Source of the DNA: Nonomuraea indica
Lineage (GTDB): Bacteria > Actinomycetota > Actinomycetes > Streptosporangiales > Streptosporangiaceae
DNA length: 64,000 bases
Reading direction: 5' to 3'
NCBI RefSeq assembly: GCF_002850745.1
Contig: NZ_KZ559475.1
Coordinates: 30,196 to 94,195, forward strand
Positions 37,279 through 45,955 of this stretch are shown piece after piece. Each line of letters opens with the position of its first letter. Within the stretch, counting starts at the first letter, position 1. The notes under the pieces are model-generated. The model ran no database searches. It had not been told where the DNA came from and saw nothing but the letters and a program-made list of their open reading frames with translations. Position numbers and translations under genes: made by a program.

Positions 37279-38265
37279 TCAACCCCCTGAGGCGGGCCGG
37301 CGGGTGCGCGGCTGGGGCTTCCTGCGGCCGGCCACCAGCGTGTCGCCGGGCGCGGCGGAGGGAGCGGGCTCGTCTCCCTTCACGGGCTCGTCGCCCTTCA
37401 CGGGTCCGGCGTCCACGCCCTGGACGGGTTCGGCGTCCACGACAGGGTGCGGCGCCGTGTCCTCCATGCGATCCGCCAGCTCGTCCGACGAGGCCGCGCC
37501 CCTTCGGGCGGCTCCGGGCCGCCCTCCCTGCGCCGCGGCCCGGCCGGTGGGTTCACCGTCCGGTGCCGGGCCGTCCGGGCCCGGCTTCTCATCGGAGACG
37601 ACACCCACGGCGGTGCCGTCCGTCGTCCTTCGCTCGCCCGCTCCCCGGCCGGCCGGCTCCGCGGCCACCACCCCGCCCGTCGTGCCGCCTGTGGCCCCGC
37701 CCGTCGTGCCGCCCGTCGCGTACGGGGAGGCGCCGCGCCGCGTGGGGGCGCCGGACCCGGTCGGGGCGGGCTCGTCGGGATCGCGCAGGGAGGCGATCAC
37801 CTGGTCGGCCTCCGAGTCGGCGGCGAACTCGCTGGCCGCCGCCGACTCCCTGCGCCGGATCACCACCATGTGGTCCACCGACACGCGCCCGGCTCCGACC
37901 ACGGCGAGCAGCAGTGCCGCGACGCCGAGCAGGACGAGCTCGTTCAGGCTGATCGGGTTGAGCGGCGGCGCCACCACGAAGACCGCCAGCGACTCGGCGA
38001 ACAGCAGCAGCCCCACCACCGGCACGATCAGCCCCGCGATCAGCAGCGCCCCGCCGATCAGCTCGGCCAGCATCGTCACGGTCGCCCAGGCCCGCGGCGC
38101 CGGCGCGCCCTGCGCCAGGAAGTCGGCGCCCGTGGCGTTGAGGCCCTCCTCCAGCTTGTGCCAGCCGTTGGCGAAGGCGATGCCGCCGACGCCGAGGCGG
38201 GCGACTAACGCGGCGATGTCACGCAGGGCCTGTTTCACGGTAGATGTCTGCCCGGAGCGGGCCAT
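37279..38265 (-). CDS. DoxX-family membrane protein with long disordered tail
   Basis: A 328-residue protein. Residues 10-130 form a four-helix DoxX domain (ARLGVGGIAFANGWHKLEEG, then AELIGGALLIAGLIVPVVGL). The remaining roughly 190 residues are hydrophilic and repetitive (GGTTGGATGGTTGG, VKGDEPVKGDEP) and end in a basic patch. The ATG at 38265 has GAGGTG 6 nt upstream and follows the MFS stop by 8 nt, so the two genes are an operon. The tail is unusual for DoxX proteins. Confidence 0.8.
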   Translation of the reverse strand: MARSGQTSTVKQALRDIAALVARLGVGGIAFANGWHKLEEGLNATGADFLAQGAPAPRAWATVTMLAELIGGALLIAGLIVPVVGLLLFAESLAVFVVAPPLNPISLNELVLLGVAALLLAVVGAGRVSVDHMVVIRRRESAAASEFAADSEADQVIASLRDPDEPAPTGSGAPTRRGASPYATGGTTGGATGGTTGGVVAAEPAGRGAGERRTTDGTAVGVVSDEKPGPDGPAPDGEPTGRAAAQGGRPGAARRGAASSDELADRMEDTAPHPVVDAEPVQGVDAGPVKGDEPVKGDEPAPSAAPGDTLVAGRRKPQPRTRRPASGG

Positions 38266-38273
38266 GGCACACC

Positions 38274-39803
38274 TCAATCACGGCGCAGCAGCACGGCCAC
38301 GGCGACGGCGGTCAGGCTGAGCAGGACGACGCTCACGACCACGGTGGTGTGCAGGGCGTTGACGAAGGCCCACCGGGCCGCGGACAGCAGCGCGTCGCCG
38401 GTGCTGCCGCCCATCTCGCTCGCCACGTGCGCGGCGCCGGCGAGCGACTGCCGGGCCTGGTCCATGCCGCCCTCGGGCACGCCGGGCACGGCTCCCAGAG
38501 CGGGCGCGTAGACGATGGTGGTGATCGTGCCGAGGACGGCGACTCCCAGCCCGGCGCCCAGCTCGTACGCGGTCTCCTCGATGGCGGCCGCGCCACCCGC
38601 CTGCGACTCCGGGCAGGCGGCCATGATGGTGTCGGACGCGGCGAGCAACGCCACCTGGACCCCGAACCCGATGCCCACGAAGCAGACCGCGAGCATCACC
38701 GGGTGCCCTTCCACGCCCCAGCCCAGCGTCGGGGTCAGGGAGAGCGCGACCAGCCCGAGCCCGCCGCTCATGGTGCCCCGCAGCCCGAGGCGCGGCAGGA
38801 TGTGCGCGGCGGCCAGTCCGCCGGCGACGGCCGACAGGACGAGCGGCAGCATCCGCACCGCGGCGCGCAGCGGGCTGTCGCCGAGCACGAGCTGGAGATA
38901 CTGCGCCAGCATGAGCTGCAGACCCACCAGCGCGAACACGCCGAGCAGCACCCCGGCCACACCGGTCGTGAACCCCCGGCTCCTGAACAGGCCGACCTCC
39001 AGCAGCGGCGTCGCCAGCCGCGTCTGCCTGCGGACGAACCAGACCAGCAGCAGCACGCCGCCCGCGAAGACCGCCAGCGCGGCGCCGGGCGGCATCAGGC
39101 TGCCCGAGCCGGCCTCCTTGAGCCCGAATGCCAGGGCCAGGATGCCCAGCACGGACAGCACCGCGCTCAGTCCGTCCCAGCTGTGCCCGGCGCGCCCGCG
39201 CGAGTCGGGGAGCAGCCGGACGGCGGCGGGCAGCAGCACGAGCAGGATCGGCACGTTGACGAGGAACACCGCGCCCCACCAGATGCCCACCAGCACCCCG
39301 CCGACCAGCGGCCCGACGGCGGCGCCGGCGGCGGCGACCGCGCTCCAGACGCCCAGCGCGATGGCCCGCTCCCGGCGGTCGGTGAAGACCTGGCGGATCA
39401 GCGACAGCGTGGCCGGCATGATCATGGCGCCGCCCACGCCGAGCAGCGCCCGGGACAGGATGAGGGCGAGCGGGGTGGGGGAGAAGGCGGCGGCGGCCGA
39501 GGCCACCCCGAAGAGTACGAAGCCGGCCAGCACCAGCCGTTTTCGCCCGTACCGGTCGCCCAGCGCGCCGAACATGATCAGCAGCGGCGCCACGACGAGC
39601 GAGTAGACGTCGATGATCCACAGGAGCTGCACCGCCGAGGGCTCCAGCGCCGCGGTGAGCGCGGGCACGGCGATGTGCAGGACGGTGGCGTCCACGGTGA
39701 TCAGCAGGAGGCTCAGGCAGAGCACGAGGAGGATCGCCCAGCGGTTGTGCTGCGGCTGCCGAGCCGTCCGCCTGATGGCGGGCGCGGCATTCGTGACGGT
39801 CAT
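38274..39803 (-). CDS. MFS efflux transporter, DHA2 (14-helix) family
   Basis: A 509-residue drug:H+ antiporter of the QacA/SmvA type: ILLVLCLSLLLITVDATVLH in helix 1, GALGDRYGRKR in loop 2-3, and motif C GVWSAVAAAGAAVGPLVGG in helix 5. It probably exports cationic or hydrophobic compounds. It is first in an operon with the DoxX-like gene. No dedicated regulator is adjacent. Confidence 0.9.
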   Translation of the reverse strand: MTVTNAAPAIRRTARQPQHNRWAILLVLCLSLLLITVDATVLHIAVPALTAALEPSAVQLLWIIDVYSLVVAPLLIMFGALGDRYGRKRLVLAGFVLFGVASAAAAFSPTPLALILSRALLGVGGAMIMPATLSLIRQVFTDRRERAIALGVWSAVAAAGAAVGPLVGGVLVGIWWGAVFLVNVPILLVLLPAAVRLLPDSRGRAGHSWDGLSAVLSVLGILALAFGLKEAGSGSLMPPGAALAVFAGGVLLLVWFVRRQTRLATPLLEVGLFRSRGFTTGVAGVLLGVFALVGLQLMLAQYLQLVLGDSPLRAAVRMLPLVLSAVAGGLAAAHILPRLGLRGTMSGGLGLVALSLTPTLGWGVEGHPVMLAVCFVGIGFGVQVALLAASDTIMAACPESQAGGAAAIEETAYELGAGLGVAVLGTITTIVYAPALGAVPGVPEGGMDQARQSLAGAAHVASEMGGSTGDALLSAARWAFVNALHTTVVVSVVLLSLTAVAVAVLLRRD

Positions 39804-40053
39804 GGGCCTCCTTGCGGGCCTGTCCGGTCACGACGGTCCCGCACGTGCTGGTGCTCGCCGCCGCCGCGGAACCCGCCGGCTCGTGCCTCGCTCTCCGCTC
39901 TCGGGCTCTCCGGCTCCGGCCTGCGTGGCAGCTTAGGCCATGGCATGCACTTGGTATAGCGGTATCGACGCATCCAAAGGTCCCCACCCGTACCTCTCTA
40001 GAGAGATACAGCCCTATGTCGGGATCTGTTCAAGGTTCACCCACCGGCCGACG
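39804..40053. other. Intergenic region between the MFS and TPR genes
   Basis: This holds the divergent control regions. The palindrome CTCTCTAGAGAG (39994-40005) is a plausible operator. The stretch 39940-40110 is distinctly AT-richer than its surroundings. No clear gene is seen, although the downstream TPR frame is open back to 39940. Confidence 0.4.
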
Positions 40054-41523
40054 ATGGGCAGCGTGGGGATAGCTCGAAATAGTAGCAAAAGCGACGAAAA
40101 TGCGGACAAATCCTCACGTGACTGGTGTGGGGAGGCCGCCGCCCGCCTCCACGCCGAACGGCCCGAGGACGCGCTGACCGCCGCCCGCGCCGCCGCCGGC
40201 CTCGACCCGGCGGGGGAGTGGCCGCACCGCCTCACCGGACTCGCCCTCGAACGGCTCGGCCGCGACCGCGACGCCCTCCCACCGGCCCGGCAGGCGGTCC
40301 GGCTGGCGCCCGGCTCCTGGGCCGCCAGGCTGGGGCTGGCCACGGTGCTCAGCCACCTGCCCGGCCACTGGGACGAAGCCGCCGGCCAGGCCGCGCTGGC
40401 CCGCAGATACGCCCCCGGACACCCCGACCCCCTCGTCCTGGAAGGCGACCTGGCCCTGCTGCGCGGCGCGCACGGCCGCGCCGAGGCCGCCTACCGGGCC
40501 GCCCTCCGCCTCGACCCCGGCCACCTCCAGGCCCACGTCAACCTCGGCCTCGCGCTGCTGCGCTGGGACCCGCCGCACGTTACGGGCAGCTCGGGGACGG
40601 GCGGCGCTGAGAAGGGCGGTGCCGGGACAGGTGGTGTCGAGCGAGGCGGCGTCGGGGCGGCTGGTCCCAGAACGGGTGGTGTCGAGCGAGGCGGTGCGCG
40701 GGCGGCTGGTGTCGAGATGGGTGGTGTCGAGGGAGGCGGCGTCGGGGCGGCTGGCGCGGGGGTGCGGGTGGCGCGGCGGAACGTGGGCGTCGCGCTGTGG
40801 ATTCTCGTCGGCCGCACCTGGTCCGTCCTCGCCGCGCTCACGGCCGTCGCGCTGGTGGCCGGACCGCGGGCCGCCCCCGTCGCGATGGCCGCCGGGGTCC
40901 TCGCCGCCGTCGCGCCGTACCCCCTGCTGCGCGCCTCCTGCCGCGCCCACCGCGGCTGCCCCTGGCACACCGCCGCGGCCGTGCTCCTCGTGCTCGCCGC
41001 CGCCGGCTGCGCGGCCGGCGGCGCGCTCGGGGCCGCCTGGGCGTGGTGGGCCGGACCCGGCGCGCTGGCGGCCGTGGCGGCGCTGCTCGCGCTTCTGTCG
41101 GCGCGCGCCTGGTGGCGTGGCGCGCCGGGCCCGTGGCGGTCCTCCCTGCTGCGGTGCGACCTGCCCGCCGGCACCGACCCGTCCGTGCCGTTGCACCCCC
41201 GCGTACGGCGGGCGTTCGCGTACGCCAGGACCGCCGTGCTGTCGTTCGGCGACGCGCTCGGCCCCCGGATGGTGGGAGCGGCCACCTCGGTGGGGCCGTC
41301 CGGCGACCTGAGGGTGGTCGTCGGGGACGAGGCGTGGGAGGCGGTGGAGGCGGACCCGCGGGTGGCGGTGTTCGCCGCCGACCCGGACCGCGGGCGGCGC
41401 TGGGTGGAGGTGCGCGGCATCGCCGTCGCCGGACCGGGCGCCCTGCGCGTCACCCCCGAACAGGTGCTGGTGGGAGAGTTCCCGGGACGGCATCAGCGCC
41501 TCCAGCGCGGCACCCGGCGTTAG
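40054..41523 (+). CDS. TPR protein with repeat linker and membrane helices
   Basis: About 489 residues. The N-terminal 150 residues contain three to four tetratricopeptide-like repeats (PEDALTAARAAAGLDPAGEW, RDALPPARQAVRLAPGSW, GRAEAAYRAALRLDPGHLQA). A Gly/Val linker of 5-residue units (TGGVERGGV, 15-bp DNA repeats at 40600-40765) follows, then three to four membrane helices and a soluble C-terminal domain. The function is unknown. The start is uncertain: ATG 40054 has no good ribosome-binding site. It lies 113 bp upstream of the double-AAA gene, so the two may work together. Confidence 0.65.
   Translation: MGSVGIARNSSKSDENADKSSRDWCGEAAARLHAERPEDALTAARAAAGLDPAGEWPHRLTGLALERLGRDRDALPPARQAVRLAPGSWAARLGLATVLSHLPGHWDEAAGQAALARRYAPGHPDPLVLEGDLALLRGAHGRAEAAYRAALRLDPGHLQAHVNLGLALLRWDPPHVTGSSGTGGAEKGGAGTGGVERGGVGAAGPRTGGVERGGARAAGVEMGGVEGGGVGAAGAGVRVARRNVGVALWILVGRTWSVLAALTAVALVAGPRAAPVAMAAGVLAAVAPYPLLRASCRAHRGCPWHTAAAVLLVLAAAGCAAGGALGAAWAWWAGPGALAAVAALLALLSARAWWRGAPGPWRSSLLRCDLPAGTDPSVPLHPRVRRAFAYARTAVLSFGDALGPRMVGAATSVGPSGDLRVVVGDEAWEAVEADPRVAVFAADPDRGRRWVEVRGIAVAGPGALRVTPEQVLVGEFPGRHQRLQRGTRR
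40600..40765. repeat. 15-bp-type degenerate tandem repeats in the TPR gene
   Basis: Units around GGTGTCGAGCGAGGCGG alternate with GTCGGGGCGGCTGG through the linker between the TPR and membrane parts. They encode GGVERGGV/GAAG in frame. Confidence 0.8.
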
Positions 41524-41636
41524 ACGGGCCCCCGCCGCGGGGAGTTCCAGAGCCCCGGCCGTCACCGTCACCTGGCGTGTCAGGTCCGCCCAATCGGCGG
41601 TCCGGTGCGGTATAACCGGGGTCGGACCGGGGAGGC

Positions 41637-43988
41637 GTGATGCGGGAGTCCGGCAGGACCCAGGCCGCGGGGCGGGCCGCGGCGAGGGATCTGTTCGAGA
41701 GGGTGCGGCTGCGCTACTTCGGCCTTCCCCCGGCCGTCCGGAGGGTGCTGTACGCCGCGGTGCTCATCGGCTCCGTGGGCCTGGCGGCCGCGCTCGGCTG
41801 GGACCTGTGGCAGACGTTCCTCGTCACGCTCGTCGCGCTCGGGTTCGCGGCGCTCACGCTGCGCTTCCCGCGCGCCGCCGCCACCGCTCTGGTGGTCGCG
41901 GCCTGGGCCGCGCTGGTGCCGGTGCTCGGCGTCCTGTTCCCCGCGCGCTCGCTCGCTCCGACGCTACTGCTGGTGCTCGCCGTCCCCGTCGCCGCCTGCG
42001 CCCATCTGATCCGGTGGGTCGCGCCGTGGCTGACGGCGCTGCTCGCCCTCGTCCCCGCCGGGCTGCTGGCCGCCGCGGTGTCGCCCGTCTCCGACGGCAT
42101 CGCCGTCTGGGTCGCGTACGGCGCCGCCGCCGCCGTGCTGCTCTACCGTTTCGTGCTGGCCCGCCGGGCCAGGGCCGAGCTGACCACGCGCGAGCAGGAG
42201 CAACTGCGCGTTCGCGTGCGCGAGGGCAGGCCCGGGACGCAGGCCGACAAGGCCGCGGCGCCGCCTGCCATCTCGGTCGAGGAGGCGCTGGGCGAGCTGG
42301 AGAGCATGATCGGCCTGGCGCCGGTCAAGGAGCAGGTCCGGTCGATCGCCGCCTCCATCGAGGCGTCACGGCTGCGCGCCGAGGCGGGCTACACCGCCGG
42401 ACGGCCGACCCGCCACTTCGTGTTCGTCGGCCCGCCGGGCACCGGCAAGACGAGCGTCGCCCGCACCCTCGCCAAGATCTTCTACGCGTTCGGCCTGCTG
42501 GAGACCCCGTACGTGGTGGAGGCGCAGCGGGCCGACCTGGTGGGCGAGTTCCTCGGCGCGACCGCCATCAAGACGAACGAGCTGGTGGACCGGGCGCTCG
42601 GCGGCGTGCTGTTCATCGACGAGGCGTACGGGCTGGTCAACTCCTCCGACGGGCAGCCCGACCGGTTCGGCGCCGAGGCCGTGCAGACGCTGCTCAAACG
42701 GGCCGAGGACGACCGCGACCGGCTGATCATCATCCTGGCGGGCTACGAGCAGGAGATGTCCTCCTTCCTCGCCTCCAACCCGGGTCTGGCCAGCAGGTTC
42801 GCCACCCGGGTGCGTTTCCCCAGCTACTCACCGGCCGAGCTGGCCGAGATCACCGGGCTGCTGCAGCACCGCCGCGGTGACAGGATGGCGCCCGACGCCA
42901 GGGCCGCGCTGCTCGGCCTGTTCGAGGACGTGCAGCGCCGCGGGCTGGTCGACGAGCTGGGCAACGCGCGCTTCGTCCGCAGCCTGGTGGAGGCCGCCGC
43001 GCAGGCCCGCGACGTCCGGGTGGTGGGCGCGGGCGGCACGCCGACCACCGAGGACCTGGTCACCACGACCACGCCCGACGTGACCAAGGCGTTCGACGAG
43101 CTGACCGCCCGCTTCCGCGGTTACGAGGCCACGCCCACCCTGGAGGAGGCGCTCGCCGACCTCGACCGCATGGCCGGGCTCGCTCCCGTCAAACGCCAGG
43201 TCCACGCCATCGCCGCACAGTTGCAGGTGGCCCGGATGCGCCAGGAGCGCGGCCTGCCCACGCCGCCGCAGACGCGCCACTTCGTGTTCGTCGGCCCGCC
43301 CGGCACCGGCAAGACCACCGTCGCCCGCGTGGTCGGCCGCGTCTTCGCCGCGCTCGGCCTGCTCGCCCGGCCCGACGTGGTGGAGGCGCAGCGGGCCGAC
43401 CTGGTCGGCCAGCACCTGGGCGCGACCGCCATCAAGACGAACGAGCTGGTGGACCGGGCGCTCGGCGGCGTCCTGTTCATCGACGAGGCCTACAGCCTGG
43501 TCAACCCCGGCTACTCCGGTGGCGACGCGTTCGGCGCCGAGGCCGTGCAGACCCTGCTCAAACGGGCCGAGGACGACCGCGACCGGCTCGTCATCGTGCT
43601 GGCGGGCTACCAGCGCGAGATGGACGCCTTCCTCGCCACCAACCCCGGCCTGGCCAGCCGGTTCAACCAGCGGGTGGCCTTCCCCAGCTACACCCCGGGC
43701 GAGCTGTCGGAGATCGCCGTGCTGCTGGCGGACAAGGCGGGCGACCGCTTCGACGAGGCGGCGCTGCGCGACCTGGACGAGGTCTTCACCTGGGTCTGCG
43801 AGGAACGGCTGATCGACGGGCTGGGCAACGGCCGCTTCGCCCGCTCGCTGTTCGAACGCGCGGCCATGCGCCGCGACGTGCGGCTGGCCGCGCTGGCCGC
43901 ACGGGGCGGCTCCGCCACCTCGGCCGAGCTGACCACGATCACCAGCGACGACGTGCGCACCGCGGTGGACGAACTCTCCGGACGTTGA
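41637..43988 (+). CDS. Membrane-anchored tandem AAA+ ATPase, CbxX/CfqX (EccA/SpoVK-like)
   Basis: A 783-residue protein: four to five membrane helices in residues 38-172, then two CbxX/CfqX-type AAA+ modules. Walker A is GPPGTGKTS near 265 and GPPGTGKTT near 555, each followed by EAQRADLVG, GATAIKTNELVDRALGGVLF and the Walker B FIDEAY. Known relatives are CbbX, SpoVK and the ATPase half of EccA from type VII secretion. The membrane anchor is unusual. GGAGG precedes GTG 41637/ATG 41640, and TATAAC (41611-41616) may be the -10. Confidence 0.88.
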   Translation: MMRESGRTQAAGRAAARDLFERVRLRYFGLPPAVRRVLYAAVLIGSVGLAAALGWDLWQTFLVTLVALGFAALTLRFPRAAATALVVAAWAALVPVLGVLFPARSLAPTLLLVLAVPVAACAHLIRWVAPWLTALLALVPAGLLAAAVSPVSDGIAVWVAYGAAAAVLLYRFVLARRARAELTTREQEQLRVRVREGRPGTQADKAAAPPAISVEEALGELESMIGLAPVKEQVRSIAASIEASRLRAEAGYTAGRPTRHFVFVGPPGTGKTSVARTLAKIFYAFGLLETPYVVEAQRADLVGEFLGATAIKTNELVDRALGGVLFIDEAYGLVNSSDGQPDRFGAEAVQTLLKRAEDDRDRLIIILAGYEQEMSSFLASNPGLASRFATRVRFPSYSPAELAEITGLLQHRRGDRMAPDARAALLGLFEDVQRRGLVDELGNARFVRSLVEAAAQARDVRVVGAGGTPTTEDLVTTTTPDVTKAFDELTARFRGYEATPTLEEALADLDRMAGLAPVKRQVHAIAAQLQVARMRQERGLPTPPQTRHFVFVGPPGTGKTTVARVVGRVFAALGLLARPDVVEAQRADLVGQHLGATAIKTNELVDRALGGVLFIDEAYSLVNPGYSGGDAFGAEAVQTLLKRAEDDRDRLVIVLAGYQREMDAFLATNPGLASRFNQRVAFPSYTPGELSEIAVLLADKAGDRFDEAALRDLDEVFTWVCEERLIDGLGNGRFARSLFERAAMRRDVRLAALAARGGSATSAELTTITSDDVRTAVDELSGR

Positions 43989-44063
43989 GTCCGCACTTGC
44001 GTGCACCCTCCCCCGCGCATGGTGTAGCTATATGACTACGCACCGTGCGCGGGAGGGGGGACG

Positions 44064-45050
44064 ATGGCGGGGTTCCTGGCCCGCAGGCTGCTCAACTCCC
44101 TCGTGCTCGTCGCCGTCGCCGCGAGCCTCGCCTACCTGCTGGCCGCCGCCGCACTCGACCCGCGCTCCAACTACGCCGACCGCACGCCCAGGCCGCCGGC
44201 CGCGGTGGTCGACGCCCAGCTCACCGCGCTCAACCTCAACGACCGCACCCCGCTGATCCAGCGCTACGCGACCTGGGCGGCCGGGGTGCTGCACGGCGAC
44301 TTCGGCAGGAGCGTGACGGGCTCGCCCGTCGGCGACGACCTCAGGCGGCGGGCCGGGGTGACGTTCCGGCTGGTGCTGCTCGGCCTGGTCTTCGGCAGCC
44401 TGGCCGGCGTGGCCGCCGGCGCGCTGGCCGCGATCGGCCAGTACGGCTGGTTCGACCGGCTGTCGGCCGGCCTGTCGTTCGTGGTGCTCGCCGTGCCCGT
44501 GGTCGTGCTGGCCAACATGCTCATCCTGGCCGGCACCTGGGCCAACGAGCGCCTCTTGGGCCACCAGGTCTTCCTGGTCAGCGGCGAGTACAGCGACGGG
44601 CTCGACGCCGGGTTCTGGGGTCGGGCGGTCGACCGGCTGCAGCACCTGCTGCTGCCCACGGTGTCGCTGTCGCTCGGGCTGGTCGCGGTGTTCAGCCGCT
44701 ACCAGCGCAACATGATGCTCGACGTGCTCGGCGCCGACTACGTCCGTACCGCCAGGGCCAAGGGGCTCAGCCGGCGCGCCGCGCTCGTCCGGCACGCGTT
44801 GCGCACCGCGCTGATCCCGGTCGTGACCTACTTCGCGTTCACCTTCGGCGTCCTGCTCACCGGCGCCACCTTCACCGAGAAGATCTTCGGCTGGCACGGC
44901 CTCGGTGAGCAGCTCATCGACTCGATCTTCACCAACGACGTCAACACGGTCGCCGCCGTCTCCGTTCTCGCCGCGGTCGCGGTCCTGTGCGCGTCGCTGG
45001 CCGCCGACCTGCTGCACGCCGCGCTGGATCCGCGGGTGAGGGCCGGATGA
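44064..45050 (+). CDS. Peptide/nickel ABC transporter permease, DppB-like
   Basis: A 328-residue inner-membrane permease. It begins MAGFLARRLLNSLVLVAVAA, has a large extracytoplasmic loop and ends with the BPD_transp_1 domain; the EAA-like loop is DYVRTARAKGLSRRAALVRH. It pairs with the DppC-like permease, whose ATG overlaps its stop (ATGA). A GGAGGGGGG ribosome-binding site lies just upstream. It is the first gene of a four-gene operon. Confidence 0.93.
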   Translation: MAGFLARRLLNSLVLVAVAASLAYLLAAAALDPRSNYADRTPRPPAAVVDAQLTALNLNDRTPLIQRYATWAAGVLHGDFGRSVTGSPVGDDLRRRAGVTFRLVLLGLVFGSLAGVAAGALAAIGQYGWFDRLSAGLSFVVLAVPVVVLANMLILAGTWANERLLGHQVFLVSGEYSDGLDAGFWGRAVDRLQHLLLPTVSLSLGLVAVFSRYQRNMMLDVLGADYVRTARAKGLSRRAALVRHALRTALIPVVTYFAFTFGVLLTGATFTEKIFGWHGLGEQLIDSIFTNDVNTVAAVSVLAAVAVLCASLAADLLHAALDPRVRAG

Positions 45051-45955
45051 CGCTGTCGGAGGAGCAGTTCGCCGAGGACCTGACCGGCGGGCCCGAGCGC
45101 CGGCCGCCCTCCAGGAGCCGGGTGGTGGCCCGGCGCTTCCTGGCCGCCCCGCGCGGGCGCGCCGGCCTGACCCTGCTCGGCCTGCTCTTCCTGCTCGCGT
45201 TCGCGGGCCCGCTGGTGAGCCCGTGGTCCTACACCGACCGCGACTTCACCGCGTTCCTGCAGCCGCCGTCGGCCGCCCACTGGCTCGGCACCCTGCAGAC
45301 CGGGGCCGACGTCTTCGCGGTGACGCTGCGCGGCATGCAGAAGTCCCTCGTCGTCGGCCTGCTCGCGGCGCTGGTGTCCACCGCGCTGGCCGCCCTGGTC
45401 GGCGCCTTCGCCGGCTACTTCCTCGGCTGGACCGACCGGACGCTGACCTGGCTCACCGACCTGCTGCTGGTGCTGCCCGCGTTCCTCGTCCTGGCCGTCA
45501 TGTCGCCGCTGTTCGGGTCGGGGGCGTGGGTGCTGTTCGTGGTCATGCTGGCGCTGTTCCTGTGGATGGTCACCTCGAAGATCGTCCGCGGGATGACGGT
45601 CTCGCTGAAGCGGCGCGAGTTCGTCCAGGCCGCCCGGTTCATGGGCGTCCCACCGGTCACGATCATCTTCCGGCACGTGTTGCCCAACCTGTCGTCGCTG
45701 CTCATCGTCGACGCCACCCTCAACGTGAGCGCGGCGATCCTCACCGAGACGTCCCTTTCCTACTTCGGGTTCGGCATCCAGCCGCCCGACGTGTCGTTCG
45801 GCACGCTGATCGCCGGCGGCGCCAGGACGGCCGTCTACGCGCCGTGGACCTTCTGGTTCGTCGCCGGGCTGCTGGTCGTCACCGTGCTCGCGGTCAACCT
45901 CGTCGGCGACGCCCTGCGCGACGCGTTCGACCCGTCCGCCACGAGGACGCGATGA
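45047..45955 (+). CDS. Peptide ABC transporter permease, DppC-like
   Basis: A 302-residue permease with the N-terminal OppC segment (RFLAAPRGRAGLTLLGLLFL), about six helices and the EAA loop REFVQAARFMGVPPVTIIFR. It forms the channel heterodimer with the preceding gene. Its start overlaps the DppB-like stop by 4 bp, and its stop overlaps the ATPase start by 4 bp. Confidence 0.93.
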   Translation: MTLSEEQFAEDLTGGPERRPPSRSRVVARRFLAAPRGRAGLTLLGLLFLLAFAGPLVSPWSYTDRDFTAFLQPPSAAHWLGTLQTGADVFAVTLRGMQKSLVVGLLAALVSTALAALVGAFAGYFLGWTDRTLTWLTDLLLVLPAFLVLAVMSPLFGSGAWVLFVVMLALFLWMVTSKIVRGMTVSLKRREFVQAARFMGVPPVTIIFRHVLPNLSSLLIVDATLNVSAAILTETSLSYFGFGIQPPDVSFGTLIAGGARTAVYAPWTFWFVAGLLVVTVLAVNLVGDALRDAFDPSATRTR

